A DNA stretch of 64,000 nucleotides, from contig NZ_CP054021.1 of NCBI RefSeq assembly GCF_005862305.2, forward strand, positions 3,118,501-3,182,500, read 5' to 3'. This DNA is from Rhizobium indicum (GTDB lineage: Bacteria > Pseudomonadota > Alphaproteobacteria > Rhizobiales > Rhizobiaceae). The first letter of the stretch is position 1, and the number at the start of each line of letters is the position of its first letter. Shown here in pieces: positions 17,238 through 26,527 of the stretch. Both the position numbers and the translations under genes were made by a program. The notes under the pieces are model-generated. The model ran no database searches, had not been told where the DNA came from, and was given only the letters and a program-made list of their open reading frames with translations.

Positions 17238-18347
17238 ATGAGCGTTGAGATGAGCAAGCCCGTTCCGCGTCCCGGTATTCTCGATATCGCAGCCTATGTG
17301 CCGGGCAAGGAACATGCGCCGGGTGTTGCCCGTGTCTACAAGCTCTCGTCCAACGAAACGCCGCTCGGCGCCAGCCCGAAGGCAATTGAGGCCTTCAAGA
17401 CGGTTGCCGACAATCTGGGGCGTTATCCCGACGGGCAGGCGATCGAACTGCGCGAGGCGATCGCCGCCGTGCACGGTCTCAATCCGGCAAACATCCTCTG
17501 CGGCAACGGTTCGGACGAGCTGCTCGGCCTGCTCTGCCATGTCTATCTCGGCGCCGGCGATGAGGGCATCATCACCGAGCACGGCTTCCTCGTCTACAAG
17601 ATCCAGATCCTGGGCGCAGGCGCCACGCCTGTCGTCGTCAAGGAGAAGGACTATACCGTCGATGTCGATGCGATCCTTGCCGCGGTGACGGAGAAGACGA
17701 AGATCGTCTTCATCGCCAATCCCGGCAATCCGACCGGCACCTATGTTTCCGTCAGCGAGATCCGCCGCCTGCAGGCCGGACTGCCGAAACATGTCGTCCT
17801 GGTGCTCGATGCGGCTTACGCCGAATATGTGCGCCGCAACGATTATGAAGCCGGCATCGAGGTCGTATCCTCCAATGCCAACGTGGTGATGACCCGCACC
17901 TTCTCGAAGGCCTATGGTCTTGCGGCGCTGCGCGTCGGCTGGATGTATGCGCCCGCCGAGATCGTCGACGCGCTGAACCGCGTGCGCGCGCCGTTCAACT
18001 TGAACGCACCGGCAATCGCCGCCGCAGCCGCTGCCATCCGCGATCAGGCCTTCATCCAGCAGGCCGTCTCCTTCAACCAGATGTGGGTGGAGACGCTGAC
18101 CCAGGCGCTCGAAGCGATCGGGCTGAAGGTGACGCCGTCCGTCGCCAATTTCGTCCTCATCCATTTCCCCGAGATCGACGGTAAGCGCGCCGCGGATGCC
18201 GACGATTTGCTGACGAGCCGCGGTTACATCCTGCGCGCCGTGCGCGGTTATGGCTTCGCCAATGCGCTGCGCATGAGCATTGGCCCCGAGGAGGCCAATC
18301 GCGGCGTGATTGCCGCGCTCACCGAATTCATGGGTCATCAGCCATGA
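17238..18347 (+). CDS. hisC: Histidinol-phosphate aminotransferase
   Basis: 369 residues. PLP enzyme converting imidazole-acetol phosphate to histidinol phosphate; in many alphaproteobacteria it also transaminates aromatic precursors, which fits its coupling to tyrC. Motifs: [10 protein letters not shown] near residue 34, GNGSDELL near 85, NPGNPTGTY near 157, and the Schiff-base Lys in [16 protein letters not shown] near 220. The frame is open 46 codons upstream through repeat sequence; [13 protein letters not shown] is the natural start. It overlaps tyrC by ATGA. Confidence 0.93.
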   Translation: MSVEMSKPVPRPGILDIAAYVPGKEHAPGVARVYKLSSNETPLGASPKAIEAFKTVADNLGRYPDGQAIELREAIAAVHGLNPANILCGNGSDELLGLLCHVYLGAGDEGIITEHGFLVYKIQILGAGATPVVVKEKDYTVDVDAILAAVTEKTKIVFIANPGNPTGTYVSVSEIRRLQAGLPKHVVLVLDAAYAEYVRRNDYEAGIEVVSSNANVVMTRTFSKAYGLAALRVGWMYAPAEIVDALNRVRAPFNLNAPAIAAAAAAIRDQAFIQQAVSFNQMWVETLTQALEAIGLKVTPSVANFVLIHFPEIDGKRAADADDLLTSRGYILRAVRGYGFANALRMSIGPEEANRGVIAALTEFMGHQP

Positions 18348-19267
18348 GCGTGCAGTTCGATCGTATCGCGCTGATCGGCATCGGCCTGATCGGATCGTCG
18401 CTCGCCTATGACATCAGGCGGCTTGGCCTTGCGAGGGAGATCGTCGTCGCCACACGCAGCCCCGATACGCTGAAGCGCGCGGAAGAGCTTGGCCTCGGCG
18501 ATCACTATACGGCGTCGTCGCAGGATGCCGTCACGGATGCCGATCTGGTGATCGTCTCGGTGCCGGTCGGCGCTTCGGAAAGTGTGGCGAAGGAGATCTC
18601 GGGAAACCTGAAGCCCGGGGCCATCGTCACCGATGTCGGTTCGACAAAGGCTTCTGTCATTGCGCAGATGCTGCCGCATATGCCTGATAATGTGCATTTT
18701 ATCCCCGGCCATCCGCTGGCCGGCACCGAGAAATCCGGCCCGGATGCCGGCTTTCCCGGCCTCTTCGAAGGTCGCTGGTGCATTTTCACGCCGGTCGCCG
18801 GCACCGATGAGACGGCGCTGAAGCGGCTTCGCAGCTTCTGGGAAGCGCTGGGCTCGAAAGTCGACGAGATGGATGCCGAGCATCACGACAAGGTGCTCGC
18901 CATCGTCTCACACCTGCCGCATATCATCGCCTACAATATCGTCGGCACCGCCGACGATCTGGAGACGGTGACGGAATCGGAAGTCATCAAATATTCCGCC
19001 TCCGGCTTTCGCGATTTCACCCGCCTTGCTGCCTCCGACCCGACGATGTGGCGCGACGTCTGCCTGCATAACCGCGATGCGATCCTCGAAATGCTGGCAC
19101 GGTTCTCGGAGGATCTCGCCTATCTGCAGCGCGCCATCCGCTGGGGCGAGGGCGACAAGATATTCGAACTCTTCACCCGCACGCGCGCCATCCGCCGTTC
19201 GATCGTCCAGGCTGGCCAGGATGTCGACGCGCCGGATTTCGGCCGCCATGCGCTAGACAAGAAGTAG
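18344..19267 (+). CDS. tyrC: Prephenate/arogenate dehydrogenase
   Basis: 307 residues. NAD(P)-dependent oxidation of prephenate or arogenate in tyrosine synthesis. Rossmann motif [17 protein letters not shown] near residue 9, catalytic-region [15 protein letters not shown] near 122 and SHLPHIIAY near 187. No ACT domain, so a feedback domain is not fused. The ATG overlaps the hisC stop, indicating translational coupling and supporting a joint role of HisC/TyrC in aromatic amino acid synthesis. Substrate preference cannot be read from the sequence. Confidence 0.92.
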   Translation: MSVQFDRIALIGIGLIGSSLAYDIRRLGLAREIVVATRSPDTLKRAEELGLGDHYTASSQDAVTDADLVIVSVPVGASESVAKEISGNLKPGAIVTDVGSTKASVIAQMLPHMPDNVHFIPGHPLAGTEKSGPDAGFPGLFEGRWCIFTPVAGTDETALKRLRSFWEALGSKVDEMDAEHHDKVLAIVSHLPHIIAYNIVGTADDLETVTESEVIKYSASGFRDFTRLAASDPTMWRDVCLHNRDAILEMLARFSEDLAYLQRAIRWGEGDKIFELFTRTRAIRRSIVQAGQDVDAPDFGRHALDKK

Positions 19268-19275
19268 CCGCGGCG

Positions 19276-19695
19276 ATGGTGGAGGTGGCACGTGCCGGCC
19301 GGGCGGATATCGACTGGCTGGCGCGCGAGGATGCTAGCGCCGGTGCGGCATGGGTATCGCGCTGCGTCGCGCTCGGCGAATATCTGGTTGCCAGGGAGGC
19401 CGATGAGATTGTCGGTTTCCTGCGCTTTTCCCGCTTCTGGGGCAGGGTTCCCTATATGGAAATGATCCGCGTCCTGCCCGGTCACCGCCGGTCGGGCGTC
19501 GGCACGGCGCTGTTTCTCGCCTGGGAAGACGCTATGCGCGGCGACGGCGCCCGCCTGCTGATGACGTCGAGCGAATGCGACGAAAGCCGGCCTCAGGACT
19601 GGCATCGCCGCAACGGATTTTCCGAAACCGGTGCGATCGAGCTGCCCGACCTGCAATCGGTGCCGGAAGTCTTCTTCATCAAGCGAATCGCCTGA
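19276..19695 (+). CDS. GNAT-family N-acetyltransferase
   Basis: 139 residues, a complete small GNAT fold. The acetyl-CoA loop is MIRVLPGHRRSGVGTALFLAWE near residues 57-78, preceded by EIVGFLRFSRFWGRVPYMEM and followed by WHRRNGFSETG. Substrate unknown. It starts 8 nt after tyrC and is probably in the same transcript. Its TGA stop overlaps the first arm of a repeat hairpin. Confidence 0.82.
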   Translation: MVEVARAGRADIDWLAREDASAGAAWVSRCVALGEYLVAREADEIVGFLRFSRFWGRVPYMEMIRVLPGHRRSGVGTALFLAWEDAMRGDGARLLMTSSECDESRPQDWHRRNGFSETGAIELPDLQSVPEVFFIKRIA

Positions 19696-19792
19696 AGCGC
19701 CTCGCGTCGAGCCGGAATCATGCGACGCGCTTCAGGCCTTTCCTATGCATCCCGTTATCCCAGAAACCTCTGGACACTTTTGGGGGGATGCA
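19694..19792. repeat. Palindromic repeat pair between two convergent stop codons
   Basis: First hairpin GAAGCGCCTCG...CGCGCTTC (about 19694-19737), second imperfect palindrome TGCATCC...GGATGCA (19746-19792) around GTTATCCCAGAAACC and GGACACTTTTGGGG. The left edge overlaps the GNAT TGA and the right edge abuts the TGA of the DUF2125 gene (19795-19793), so the element fills the whole space between two convergent genes. Confidence 0.65.
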
Positions 19793-20794
19793 TCAGATCG
19801 GCGGAATCCGGCCGAGCGGGATGAAACCGCTGACGGTGGCATTGCCGCGATCGACGACGAGATCGACAGAGACTTTGTCGCCGCCGCCGGCAAGCGCCTT
19901 CAAGAGCTTGGTCGCCGTATTGACGGTCGAGGCGATATCCGGAAAGGCCTGTTTCAGGCTGTCCCCCCAAGGACCGAGCTGTTCGATCTCCAGCTTGAAT
20001 TTTCCCGAGAGCAAGCCCTGCTCATCGAAGGAGAAGGGGCCGGTGAGCGTCATCACCTTGCCGTCGCCGATGTCGGCGACGATGCGGCGCAGGTCGCCGG
20101 TGGCACCATTGAGGCCGTTCCGGTCACTGCCGTCGATCAGGCCGGCCTTGCCGGCGACGGTCAGATCGATGCTGGCAGACAATTTCGGGAAGATCTGCGG
20201 CCAGTCCTTGATCGCCGCGTTGGCGTCCTGCACGGAAATCGCACCGTCGAGATCGGCACCATTCTGGCGCAGATGGATTTCGGTGCGAGCGGCATCGAAG
20301 CTCATGGTCTGGCCGGTGTAGGAGGAGACGGCCATCGCCTTCAGACCTTCGATGACGGTCGAGCTGCGGTCGACGCCCTGCAGCCTGGTTGCAAGACTTG
20401 CCTGCAGGTCCGTCCATTGGGCCGAGATCGAAAGGCCGTTGCTGGTGCGGATTTCGGCCGGCGAATCGAGTTCCCAGACGATATTGCCGGGCGCATAGAC
20501 CTGGGCTGCCGAACGCAGTGCGCCGAAGGTGGCGGAGACGCCGTTGACATTGTCGTCGACGTCAATCTTCGAGCAGAACAGACCGATACGGAAGGGATAG
20601 CCGCGGAATTCGATATCGGAGCATTCGCCGCTGACGCCTGCCTGATCGCGCGGCGCGATCGCTTTCAGCACTGTGTTCTTCAGCGCCGAGGCCGCATAGA
20701 ACCAGCCGCCGGTATAAAGCGCAATCACCAGGAGGACGCCTCCACCCAGCAACCAGAATTTCTTACCGCTGCCGGATTGGCTTGACGCTGCCAT
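19793..20794 (-). CDS. DUF2125 domain-containing protein
   Basis: 333 residues. A short cytoplasmic N-terminus, one transmembrane/signal-anchor segment (about 13-33, FWLLGGGVLLVIALYTGGWF), then a large periplasmic beta-rich domain matching DUF2125 by pattern (SGECSDIEFRGYPFRIGLFC near 55, with two Cys that could form a disulfide). Function unknown. The frame is open far upstream through the opposite-strand chaC gene; ATG 20794 is preceded by a weak site and starts a normal anchor. Divergent from chaC with 51 nt between starts. Confidence 0.8.
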   Translation of the reverse strand: MAASSQSGSGKKFWLLGGGVLLVIALYTGGWFYAASALKNTVLKAIAPRDQAGVSGECSDIEFRGYPFRIGLFCSKIDVDDNVNGVSATFGALRSAAQVYAPGNIVWELDSPAEIRTSNGLSISAQWTDLQASLATRLQGVDRSSTVIEGLKAMAVSSYTGQTMSFDAARTEIHLRQNGADLDGAISVQDANAAIKDWPQIFPKLSASIDLTVAGKAGLIDGSDRNGLNGATGDLRRIVADIGDGKVMTLTGPFSFDEQGLLSGKFKLEIEQLGPWGDSLKQAFPDIASTVNTATKLLKALAGGGDKVSVDLVVDRGNATVSGFIPLGRIPPI

Positions 20795-20845
20795 GATGTT
20801 CTCCAATGGTGAATCGCAAATGTGATTCCCGGTCTGGCGTGCGAT

Positions 20846-21376
20846 ATGGACGAATTTTGGGTATTTGGCTACGGTTCGCTGATGTGGAATCCGGGCTTCG
20901 AGTTCATGGAGCGGGCAGAGGCCCTGGTCTACGGCTACAGGCGTTCGCTCTGCGTCCGCTCCTTTGTCCATCGTGGCTCCCGCGACAATCCGGGCCTGGT
21001 TCTCGGCCTCGACAGGGGTGGCGCCTGCCGCGGCATGGCTTTCCGCATTTCGCCGGAAAAATGGGATGAGGTGATCGATTATCTCCGCGCCCGCGAGCTG
21101 GTCACCAATGTCTACCTGGAGCGCCGGGTGCGGCTGCAGCTTGCCGGACGGCGCCGGGTGGAGGCGGTCGCCTACATCATCGACCGCGAGCATGAACAAT
21201 ATGCCGGCGCGCTCGATGCGCTGGCGGCGGCGCGCGTGGTGAACGAAGCAAAAGGCCAGTCTGGTCCGAATGACGCCTATGTCTTCAACACGCTGACGCA
21301 TCTGAAGCAGATGGGCATTCGCGACCATTGGCTGGAGCAGGTCGTCAACGAAGTGGAGCGGCTACGCGCCGCCTGA
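20846..21376 (+). CDS. ChaC-type gamma-glutamylcyclotransferase
   Basis: 176 residues. Family cleaves glutathione to 5-oxoproline and Cys-Gly. The glycine-rich substrate loop VFGYGSLMWNPGFEF sits at residues 5-19; the region VTNVYLERRVRL near 88 and the C-terminal GPNDAYVFNTLTHLKQMGI are typical of ChaC. The usual catalytic Glu is likely in the middle of the domain near the EKWDEVIDYL/REL segment, not verified. GTG 20822 is an in-frame alternative start. Convergent with plsC, 2 nt apart. Confidence 0.85.
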   Translation: MDEFWVFGYGSLMWNPGFEFMERAEALVYGYRRSLCVRSFVHRGSRDNPGLVLGLDRGGACRGMAFRISPEKWDEVIDYLRARELVTNVYLERRVRLQLAGRRRVEAVAYIIDREHEQYAGALDALAAARVVNEAKGQSGPNDAYVFNTLTHLKQMGIRDHWLEQVVNEVERLRAA

Positions 21377-21378
21377 TC

Positions 21379-22200
21379 TCAGCCAGTTGCCGCGTTCAGC
21401 TTGCGCAACTCGACCAGCCTTTCGACCGCCGTCGGCGGGAGCGGCAGATGCGGATTTCGCTCGACGGTTTCGAGCAGGAGCTCGTCGCTTGCCCGCTCCG
21501 ATACCTCGATCAGATGGGTAAAAAAGGCGTCCGGATCCATTCCCGGCATGATCGGCGGCAGGATCCTCACCTTGAAATGGCCGGGATAACGACGAATGCT
21601 CCGTCGCGGCCAGAAGAGGCCGGGATGCATGGCGACCGGCACGACGGGGAGGTTAAGATCGCGGTACATGCGGGCGATGCCGTATTTATAGAGCGGTTCT
21701 GCGCCCGGCGGGCGGCGGGTGCCCTCCGGATAGATGATGAGCTGGCGGCCGGTCGAAAGCTCTTCCTTCGTGCGTTTCAGCACTTCCACCATCACCTTGC
21801 CGCGGGCGCCGCGATCGACCGGGATCATGCGCTGTTTCTTCGCATACCAGCCGAAGAGCGGAATCCACATCAGTTCGCGCTTCAGGATATAAACCGGATC
21901 CTTCAGCCAGGGCAGCAGTGCGTAGGTATCCCAGAAGGACTGATGCTTCGGCGCCAGGATGTAACTGCCGTCAGGCAGGTTCTCCAGGCCCTCGATCTCG
22001 AAGGTGGTGCCGACGATCACCCGCATCAGCCAGTGGTTGGAGCGCGCCCAGTTCTTCGGGATCGCATAGGCGATCTTGCGCGGCACCACGAAATAGTAGG
22101 GCGAGAGCACAATCATCCGGATGATGAGGTTGGCGTAGAAGATCGTGTTGAAGAGAACGGAACGCAGGGCGATCATGAAACTTTCCCGAGGCATGCTCAC
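21379..22200 (-). CDS. plsC: 1-acyl-sn-glycerol-3-phosphate acyltransferase
   Basis: 273 residues. Acylates lysophosphatidic acid to phosphatidic acid at the inner membrane. N-terminal membrane segment around residues 8-32, then HX4D motif in LAPKHQSFWDTYALL near 83 and the substrate motif IIYPEGTRRPPG near 156. The PVVPVAMHPGLFWPRR segment near 190 is motif IV. Orthologues in rhizobia can form small families with different acyl specificity. Stop-to-stop distance to chaC is 2 nt. Confidence 0.9.
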   Translation of the reverse strand: MSMPRESFMIALRSVLFNTIFYANLIIRMIVLSPYYFVVPRKIAYAIPKNWARSNHWLMRVIVGTTFEIEGLENLPDGSYILAPKHQSFWDTYALLPWLKDPVYILKRELMWIPLFGWYAKKQRMIPVDRGARGKVMVEVLKRTKEELSTGRQLIIYPEGTRRPPGAEPLYKYGIARMYRDLNLPVVPVAMHPGLFWPRRSIRRYPGHFKVRILPPIMPGMDPDAFFTHLIEVSERASDELLLETVERNPHLPLPPTAVERLVELRKLNAATG

Positions 22201-22261
22201 GCGACCGGCCTACACGATATTGCCCGCCATAAAAAGCGTTTGATGCTGCCTTGATGTAAAA

Positions 22262-22425
22262 GCCTGGAGCAATTCCAGCAAAAGTGCGCAGCGGTTTTGC
22301 GTCCGGAATTGCGCAAAAACAAGAAGATAGCGCATGACCCCGAAAGTCGGAATCGATTTTCGCAAGGGATTATGCGCGACTTTCAAAGGGATGGACCGTC
22401 CTTGCGCGTCCTATCGAAGCGCGGC
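22262..22425. repeat. Mosaic of palindromic intergenic repeats
   Basis: First block: GAGCAATTCCAGCAAAAGTGC...GTTTTGCGTCCGGAATTGCGC (22267-22318), also found inverted at 53380-53424. Second block: CCCGAAAGTCGGAATCGATTTTCG with a GATTATGCGCG segment and GGACCGTCC hairpins (22338-22425), related to the 11135 and 29930 blocks. The element fills the space between the plsC start and the YdcF-type gene's 3' end and has no coding content. Confidence 0.65.
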
Positions 22426-22428
22426 GCT

Positions 22429-23145
22429 CTATTCTTGGCCGGACGCACTTGCCGAGCGCAAGCCAGTGTGGCGGCCGAAGCCGGTGATGTTGCGGGCGCC
22501 AGTCAGCAGCACTTTCACATATTCGGCCAGCATGACGCGCATCGCATTCGGGTCGGTGAACCAGTTGCGGCTCTTCAAATCCGAGTTGACCACGGGATAA
22601 GCGATGAACTCGATGTCGGGATCGACATAGGAGAGCTCGGCGAGGCTTCGCGGCATGTGGTAGTTGTTGGTGACGATCAGAACGCTGCGGTATCCCTTGG
22701 CGTGGATCCAGTTCGAAGCTTCCTCGGCATTGCCGATCGTGTCGATCGCATCGTAGCCGATATCGACACAGCAGGAGAAGAGATCGGCCGAACCCTGCGT
22801 CATCTTGCGGATCTGTGCCGGTGTCGTCGTCGGGTGGGCGCCGGAAATGAGCAGGCGCTTGCCGGCACCCTTCTGCAGCAGCTCCACGGCCTGGTCGATG
22901 CGCTGGTAACCACCCGTCAATACCACAATGGCATCCGCTTTAGGCTCGGCCGGCGGCCTGAGTGTCGTCACCGAATCGGCAAAACGCAGAAAGCCGCCGA
23001 ACACCAGGGCGATTACCAGCAGGCAGCCAAAGCCGCCCCAGCGCAGCAGGCGGCGGATCGGCCCACGCCGCGGCGGCAGACCCGCCGGGCGATCAAGCTC
23101 CGGGTCCTGATGAATCGGGTTGGGTGTCGTGTGTCCCATCGTCAT
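22429..23145 (-). CDS. YdcF/ElyC-type (DUF218) membrane protein
   Basis: 238 residues. One transmembrane segment (about 38-56, FGCLLVIALVFGGFLRF) then the DUF218 domain: DAIVVLTGGYQRIDQAVELL near 71, LLISGAHP near 97, NAEEASNWIHAKGYRSVLIVTNNYHMPRSL near 139. Relatives ElyC and SanA affect envelope and peptidoglycan precursor handling. The N-terminus is proline-rich. It lies 68 nt downstream of ftsX on the same strand, so readthrough from ftsEX is possible. Confidence 0.85.
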   Translation of the reverse strand: MTMGHTTPNPIHQDPELDRPAGLPPRRGPIRRLLRWGGFGCLLVIALVFGGFLRFADSVTTLRPPAEPKADAIVVLTGGYQRIDQAVELLQKGAGKRLLISGAHPTTTPAQIRKMTQGSADLFSCCVDIGYDAIDTIGNAEEASNWIHAKGYRSVLIVTNNYHMPRSLAELSYVDPDIEFIAYPVVNSDLKSRNWFTDPNAMRVMLAEYVKVLLTGARNITGFGRHTGLRSASASGQE

Positions 23146-23212
23146 GAATCGTGATTATACGCTGATTGCGGCGCGGAACAGACGCTTTCATGGCAAAACG
23201 GCACGGTCACGA

Positions 23213-24226
23213 TCAACTTCCGATGCCGTCCGTGCGTGTCGGGTCCGAGCGTAGCGTATCGATTTCGTAGATCGTCCGCATGACGGTGAGCCGGGCGGTG
23301 AAGGTGGTGAGCAGCGCGATGACGATCATCGTTGCGAAGATGCCGGCATAACCGAGCACGCCGACGGAGAAGGTGCCAAAGAGCGCGGTCGCCTGGTCCG
23401 TTTCGGGGGTGGCGAGGGTGCGGCTTTGCCAGAAACCGGCGGTGGCGAAGAAGAGGGCGGCAAGCGCGCTGCCGATCGCCGAGCCCTTGAGGCTGATCTT
23501 CAGGAAATGCTTCTGGAATTCGGTGGCGACGAAGGAGCTTTCGGCGCCGACGAAATGCAGCACCTCGACGACGTGACGATTGCCCGACAACGCGCCGCGC
23601 GTGGCGAAGACGACAGTGAGCACCATCGCCGTGAAAACCAGGAGCAGGATGCCGGTGCCGATCATCACAGTCGTGTGCGCCATGGACACCAACCGGTCGA
23701 CCCAGGTGCGGTGATCGTCAAGGGTGGCCTGCGGAATGCTTTCCTTCAGCAGCGCCCGCATCGAATCGAAATCCGGTGGATTGCTCTCGTCGATGGTGAT
23801 GATGACGAGGCGGGGAACGGGCAGATCCTTGAGATCGAGACCAGGGCCGAGCCAGGGTTCGAGCAGGCGAGCGGTCGCCGCCTCATCGACGATCTGGCCA
23901 CTCTTGGTGCCGACGAAGGTCAGCGCGAGATCGCGCGCCTGGGTCAGCGCCTTTTCCATGTCGAGATTGTCGTCCGGCTTGATCTGGATGGTAATCTCGC
24001 GCGAGATCTGGCTCTCCCAGCTGGCCGCCGTCGAGCGCACCATGCTGACGCCGCCGAGCGTCAGGCAGGCGAGAAAGGCCATGATTGATATCACCACCAT
24101 CAAGGCGCTGCCCTGGATGTTGGAAGGCGGCAGGATCGGCGCGGTCGGACGCACGCGCAATTCTGGCCGCTTCTGCTGGGTCTTGGCAGACGCCTTCTCG
24201 GGGTTTCTGGACGGGGGCTCAGTCAT
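23213..24226 (-). CDS. ftsX: Cell division protein FtsX-like permease
   Basis: 337 residues. Four transmembrane segments: one near residue 45 (VVISIMAFLACLTLGGVSM), an extracytoplasmic loop to about 195, then three near 200, 255 and 305. The loop domain (about 65-190) is the part that in FtsX regulates peptidoglycan hydrolases. The N-terminal 40 residues are basic and proline-rich. It overlaps the ftsE 3' end by 8 bases. Confidence 0.88.
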   Translation of the reverse strand: MTEPPSRNPEKASAKTQQKRPELRVRPTAPILPPSNIQGSALMVVISIMAFLACLTLGGVSMVRSTAASWESQISREITIQIKPDDNLDMEKALTQARDLALTFVGTKSGQIVDEAATARLLEPWLGPGLDLKDLPVPRLVIITIDESNPPDFDSMRALLKESIPQATLDDHRTWVDRLVSMAHTTVMIGTGILLLVFTAMVLTVVFATRGALSGNRHVVEVLHFVGAESSFVATEFQKHFLKISLKGSAIGSALAALFFATAGFWQSRTLATPETDQATALFGTFSVGVLGYAGIFATMIVIALLTTFTARLTVMRTIYEIDTLRSDPTRTDGIGS

Positions 24227-24878
24227 AAATATCGAGATGCCCCTCTGAGAGGATCATGCGGCGGGCTTCCACCTGCTCCATCAGCGCCAGGTCATGCGTG
24301 GCGATCACGACTGCCGTGCCGAGGCGGTTCAGCTCGAGGAAAAGGTTGAGTAGGCGCTTTGCCATCGGCGGGTCGACATTGCCTGTGGGTTCGTCGGCCA
24401 GCAGCACTTCCGGCCGATCCATCAACGCCCGGGCGATTGCGGCGCGCTGCTTCTCGCCGCCGGAGAGTACGGGCGGCAGCACGTTGATGCGTTCGCCGAG
24501 GCCGACCCATTTCAAAAGTTCCAGGACGTCGGTCTTGTAGGAGCTCTCATCCTTGCCGCGCACCCGTAAGGGCAAAGCGACATTCTCATAGGTGGTGAGA
24601 TGGTCGAGGAGGCGGAAATCCTGGAAGACGATGCCGACGCGGCGGCGCAGAAGCGGCAGTTCGGGGCGGGGGATTTCGGAAATGTCGCGCCCGAACATGC
24701 GGATCAAGCCGCGCGTCGGCTGCAGCGACATGAAAAGCATCCGCAGCAACGACGTCTTGCCGGCGCCCGATGGACCAGTCAGGAACTGAAAGGATTTCTT
24801 CGGAATGTCAAAGGTCAGGTCCCGGAGGATTTCCGGGCCCATGCCATAACGCAAACCGACATTCTCGAAGTGGATCAA
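24219..24878 (-). CDS. ftsE: Cell division ATP-binding protein FtsE
   Basis: 219 residues from the TTG at 24878 (product MIHFENVGLRYGMG), which is the normal FtsE N-terminus; an ATG-started frame at 24998 would add 40 unlike residues. Walker A GPSGAGKT near 34, signature LSGGEKQR near 139, Walker B VLLADEPTGNVD near 158 and switch His in ATHD near 192. ATPase partner of FtsX. No strong ribosome site is seen before the TTG, so the start is the weak point of this entry. Confidence 0.85.
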   Translation of the reverse strand: MIHFENVGLRYGMGPEILRDLTFDIPKKSFQFLTGPSGAGKTSLLRMLFMSLQPTRGLIRMFGRDISEIPRPELPLLRRRVGIVFQDFRLLDHLTTYENVALPLRVRGKDESSYKTDVLELLKWVGLGERINVLPPVLSGGEKQRAAIARALMDRPEVLLADEPTGNVDPPMAKRLLNLFLELNRLGTAVVIATHDLALMEQVEARRMILSEGHLDIYD

Positions 24879-25084
24879 CGGGCAGCTCAGTCTGTTGTGG
24901 GTTTCACCGCACGACTTGTTAACCAACACCGTTAACAGCCGGTAAATTTTGCTGGAAAGACGCCCGTTTGATGGCGATCTTTGCGAAGCATTAACCATTA
25001 AAATTTACGACTGAGCAGGATTCGTTTCAATGCCAAGATTTCCCCTGGCAGCGAAACCATGTGGACATCTGCGAGGCAGCCACC

Positions 25085-25741
25085 ATGGAAGCATCCTCCT
25101 TCAGTCGCCGGACGGGCCAGGCCTATGATTTCCTGCCGCCGGAACCCACCAACCGTCGGTACCGCTCGGCGCGTCCTGCCGATATCTCCGACGCCGAATT
25201 CGTCACCCTCGGCAAAGTTCGGCCCAGGGAATTCAATGCAAGGACCTATAACGACAACCGCAAGCGTATGGCTGCCGCAAACGCCGCACCGCCGCCGTTC
25301 ATGCCGGCAATGGCTGCTTCCGTTCTGCAGACCGTGGAATCCTGGCTGCAGCGCGCGTCGATGCGGAGCTTCGCAGCGCTGGTGCTGGCGCTCGTCGTGC
25401 TCGTCTTCGGGCTTGCGGGTGGTTTTTCCGGCCTTTCCGGGGAGCGAGCCACTTCCGGCGCATCGCTGCATTTCACCCATGTCACGGTGACGCCGCGTGA
25501 TGCGAACGGCATGCGCGTGCTCGTCATCAACGGCATCATCGAAAACGAGAGCGGCACGACGCAGACGGTGCATCCGATCCGTGCCGATCTCGTGACCGAC
25601 GAACGGTTGACCGCAAGCATCGTCATCAACCCGCCAGCCGATGTGATCTATGGCGGCCAGAGCCGGGGCTTCTCGGCGCGCGTCCAGCATGCCGGCGGAA
25701 AAATGCCGGAGGTCCGGCTTTCCTTCCTGCCGCAGACGTAA
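25085..25741 (+). CDS. Single-pass membrane protein with C-terminal beta domain, unknown
   Basis: 218 residues. The N-terminal half is polar and proline/arginine-rich (RSARPADISDAEFVTLGK near 30); a transmembrane segment lies near residues 98-116 (FAALVLALVVLVFGLAG); the C-terminal 95 residues are beta-rich with VLVINGIIENESGTTQ and QSRGFSARVQH, resembling the DUF3426 domain seen in zinc-ribbon membrane proteins, but no zinc ribbon is present. The start has GAGGCAG upstream. Divergent from ftsE. Function unknown. Confidence 0.7.
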   Translation: MEASSFSRRTGQAYDFLPPEPTNRRYRSARPADISDAEFVTLGKVRPREFNARTYNDNRKRMAAANAAPPPFMPAMAASVLQTVESWLQRASMRSFAALVLALVVLVFGLAGGFSGLSGERATSGASLHFTHVTVTPRDANGMRVLVINGIIENESGTTQTVHPIRADLVTDERLTASIVINPPADVIYGGQSRGFSARVQHAGGKMPEVRLSFLPQT

Positions 25742-25868
25742 CAGGACATGGATTGCCGATTTTCGCGTCGCAGGTCGCGCCAATCGCGTTAATTTCATAG
25801 CCGGCGAGGCTGTTTCAGGCTCGCATATGTGCTAACGGCTTACCCTTCTTTTCATGGAGCAAGCCCTT

Positions 25869-26411
25869 ATGCCTGTCGTGCGCGGAAAAAACATCGAGCC
25901 GCTCTTCACCGCCGAGCAGATCGCCGAGCGCAATCATTCGATGGCGCGGGAGATCGCCAGCGGCCCGACCAAGGACCTGCTGGTCATCGCCGTGCTCAAG
26001 GGCTCCTTCATCTTCGCCGCCGACCTGATCCGTGCCCTGCATGATAGCGGGCTTGCCCCGGAGGTCGAGTTCATCACCCTGTCGAGTTACGGCATCGGCA
26101 CGGTTTCTCAGGGCGTGCGCATCGTCAAGGATATCGACAGCGACGTGCATGGCCGCGACGTCCTGCTGATCGACGATATCCTCGAATCCGGCCGGACGCT
26201 GCTCTTTGCCAAGGAGCTGCTGTTCGAACGTGGCGCGCGCAACGTCACGATCGCCGTGCTGCTCGACAAGCGCGTCAAGCGCAAGGAAAAGCTGGAGGCC
26301 GACTATGTCGGCTTCGAATGCCCCGACTATTTTGTCGTCGGCTACGGCATGGATGTCGCCTATGCCTTTCGCGAACTGCCCTTCGTCGGCGTGGTTACCG
26401 GGGACGCCTGA
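25869..26411 (+). CDS. hpt: Hypoxanthine phosphoribosyltransferase
   Basis: 180 residues. Purine salvage: hypoxanthine/guanine plus PRPP to IMP/GMP. VLKGSFIFAADL near 43 is the first PRTase loop, the PRPP-binding DVLLIDDILESGRTL lies at about 94-108, and DYVGFECPDYFVVGYGMD near 147 contacts the base. ATG 25869 was chosen over 25854 because GGAG sits 9 nt before it. The final codons run into the cpdR upstream region. Confidence 0.93.
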   Translation: MPVVRGKNIEPLFTAEQIAERNHSMAREIASGPTKDLLVIAVLKGSFIFAADLIRALHDSGLAPEVEFITLSSYGIGTVSQGVRIVKDIDSDVHGRDVLLIDDILESGRTLLFAKELLFERGARNVTIAVLLDKRVKRKEKLEADYVGFECPDYFVVGYGMDVAYAFRELPFVGVVTGDA

Positions 26412-26434
26412 GCTGTTGCCTTCAAGACGGGTTG

Positions 26435-26442
26435 TTAACCAT
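26435..26442 (+). promoter_or_regulatory. CtrA-like half site upstream of cpdR
   Basis: TTAACCAT lies 86 nt before the cpdR ATG. This octamer resembles the CtrA half-site of Caulobacter and Sinorhizobium promoters. A second copy is at 24991-24998 between ftsE and its divergent neighbour. Short motif, so chance is possible. Confidence 0.3.
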
Positions 26443-26527
26443 CTCGTCCATCGCTTCACCATCTTTACCGATCGAAAAGGAAAGTCTGGTGATTTCCGTC
26501 GCGGGGCTGATACGGAGCGATGCACAT

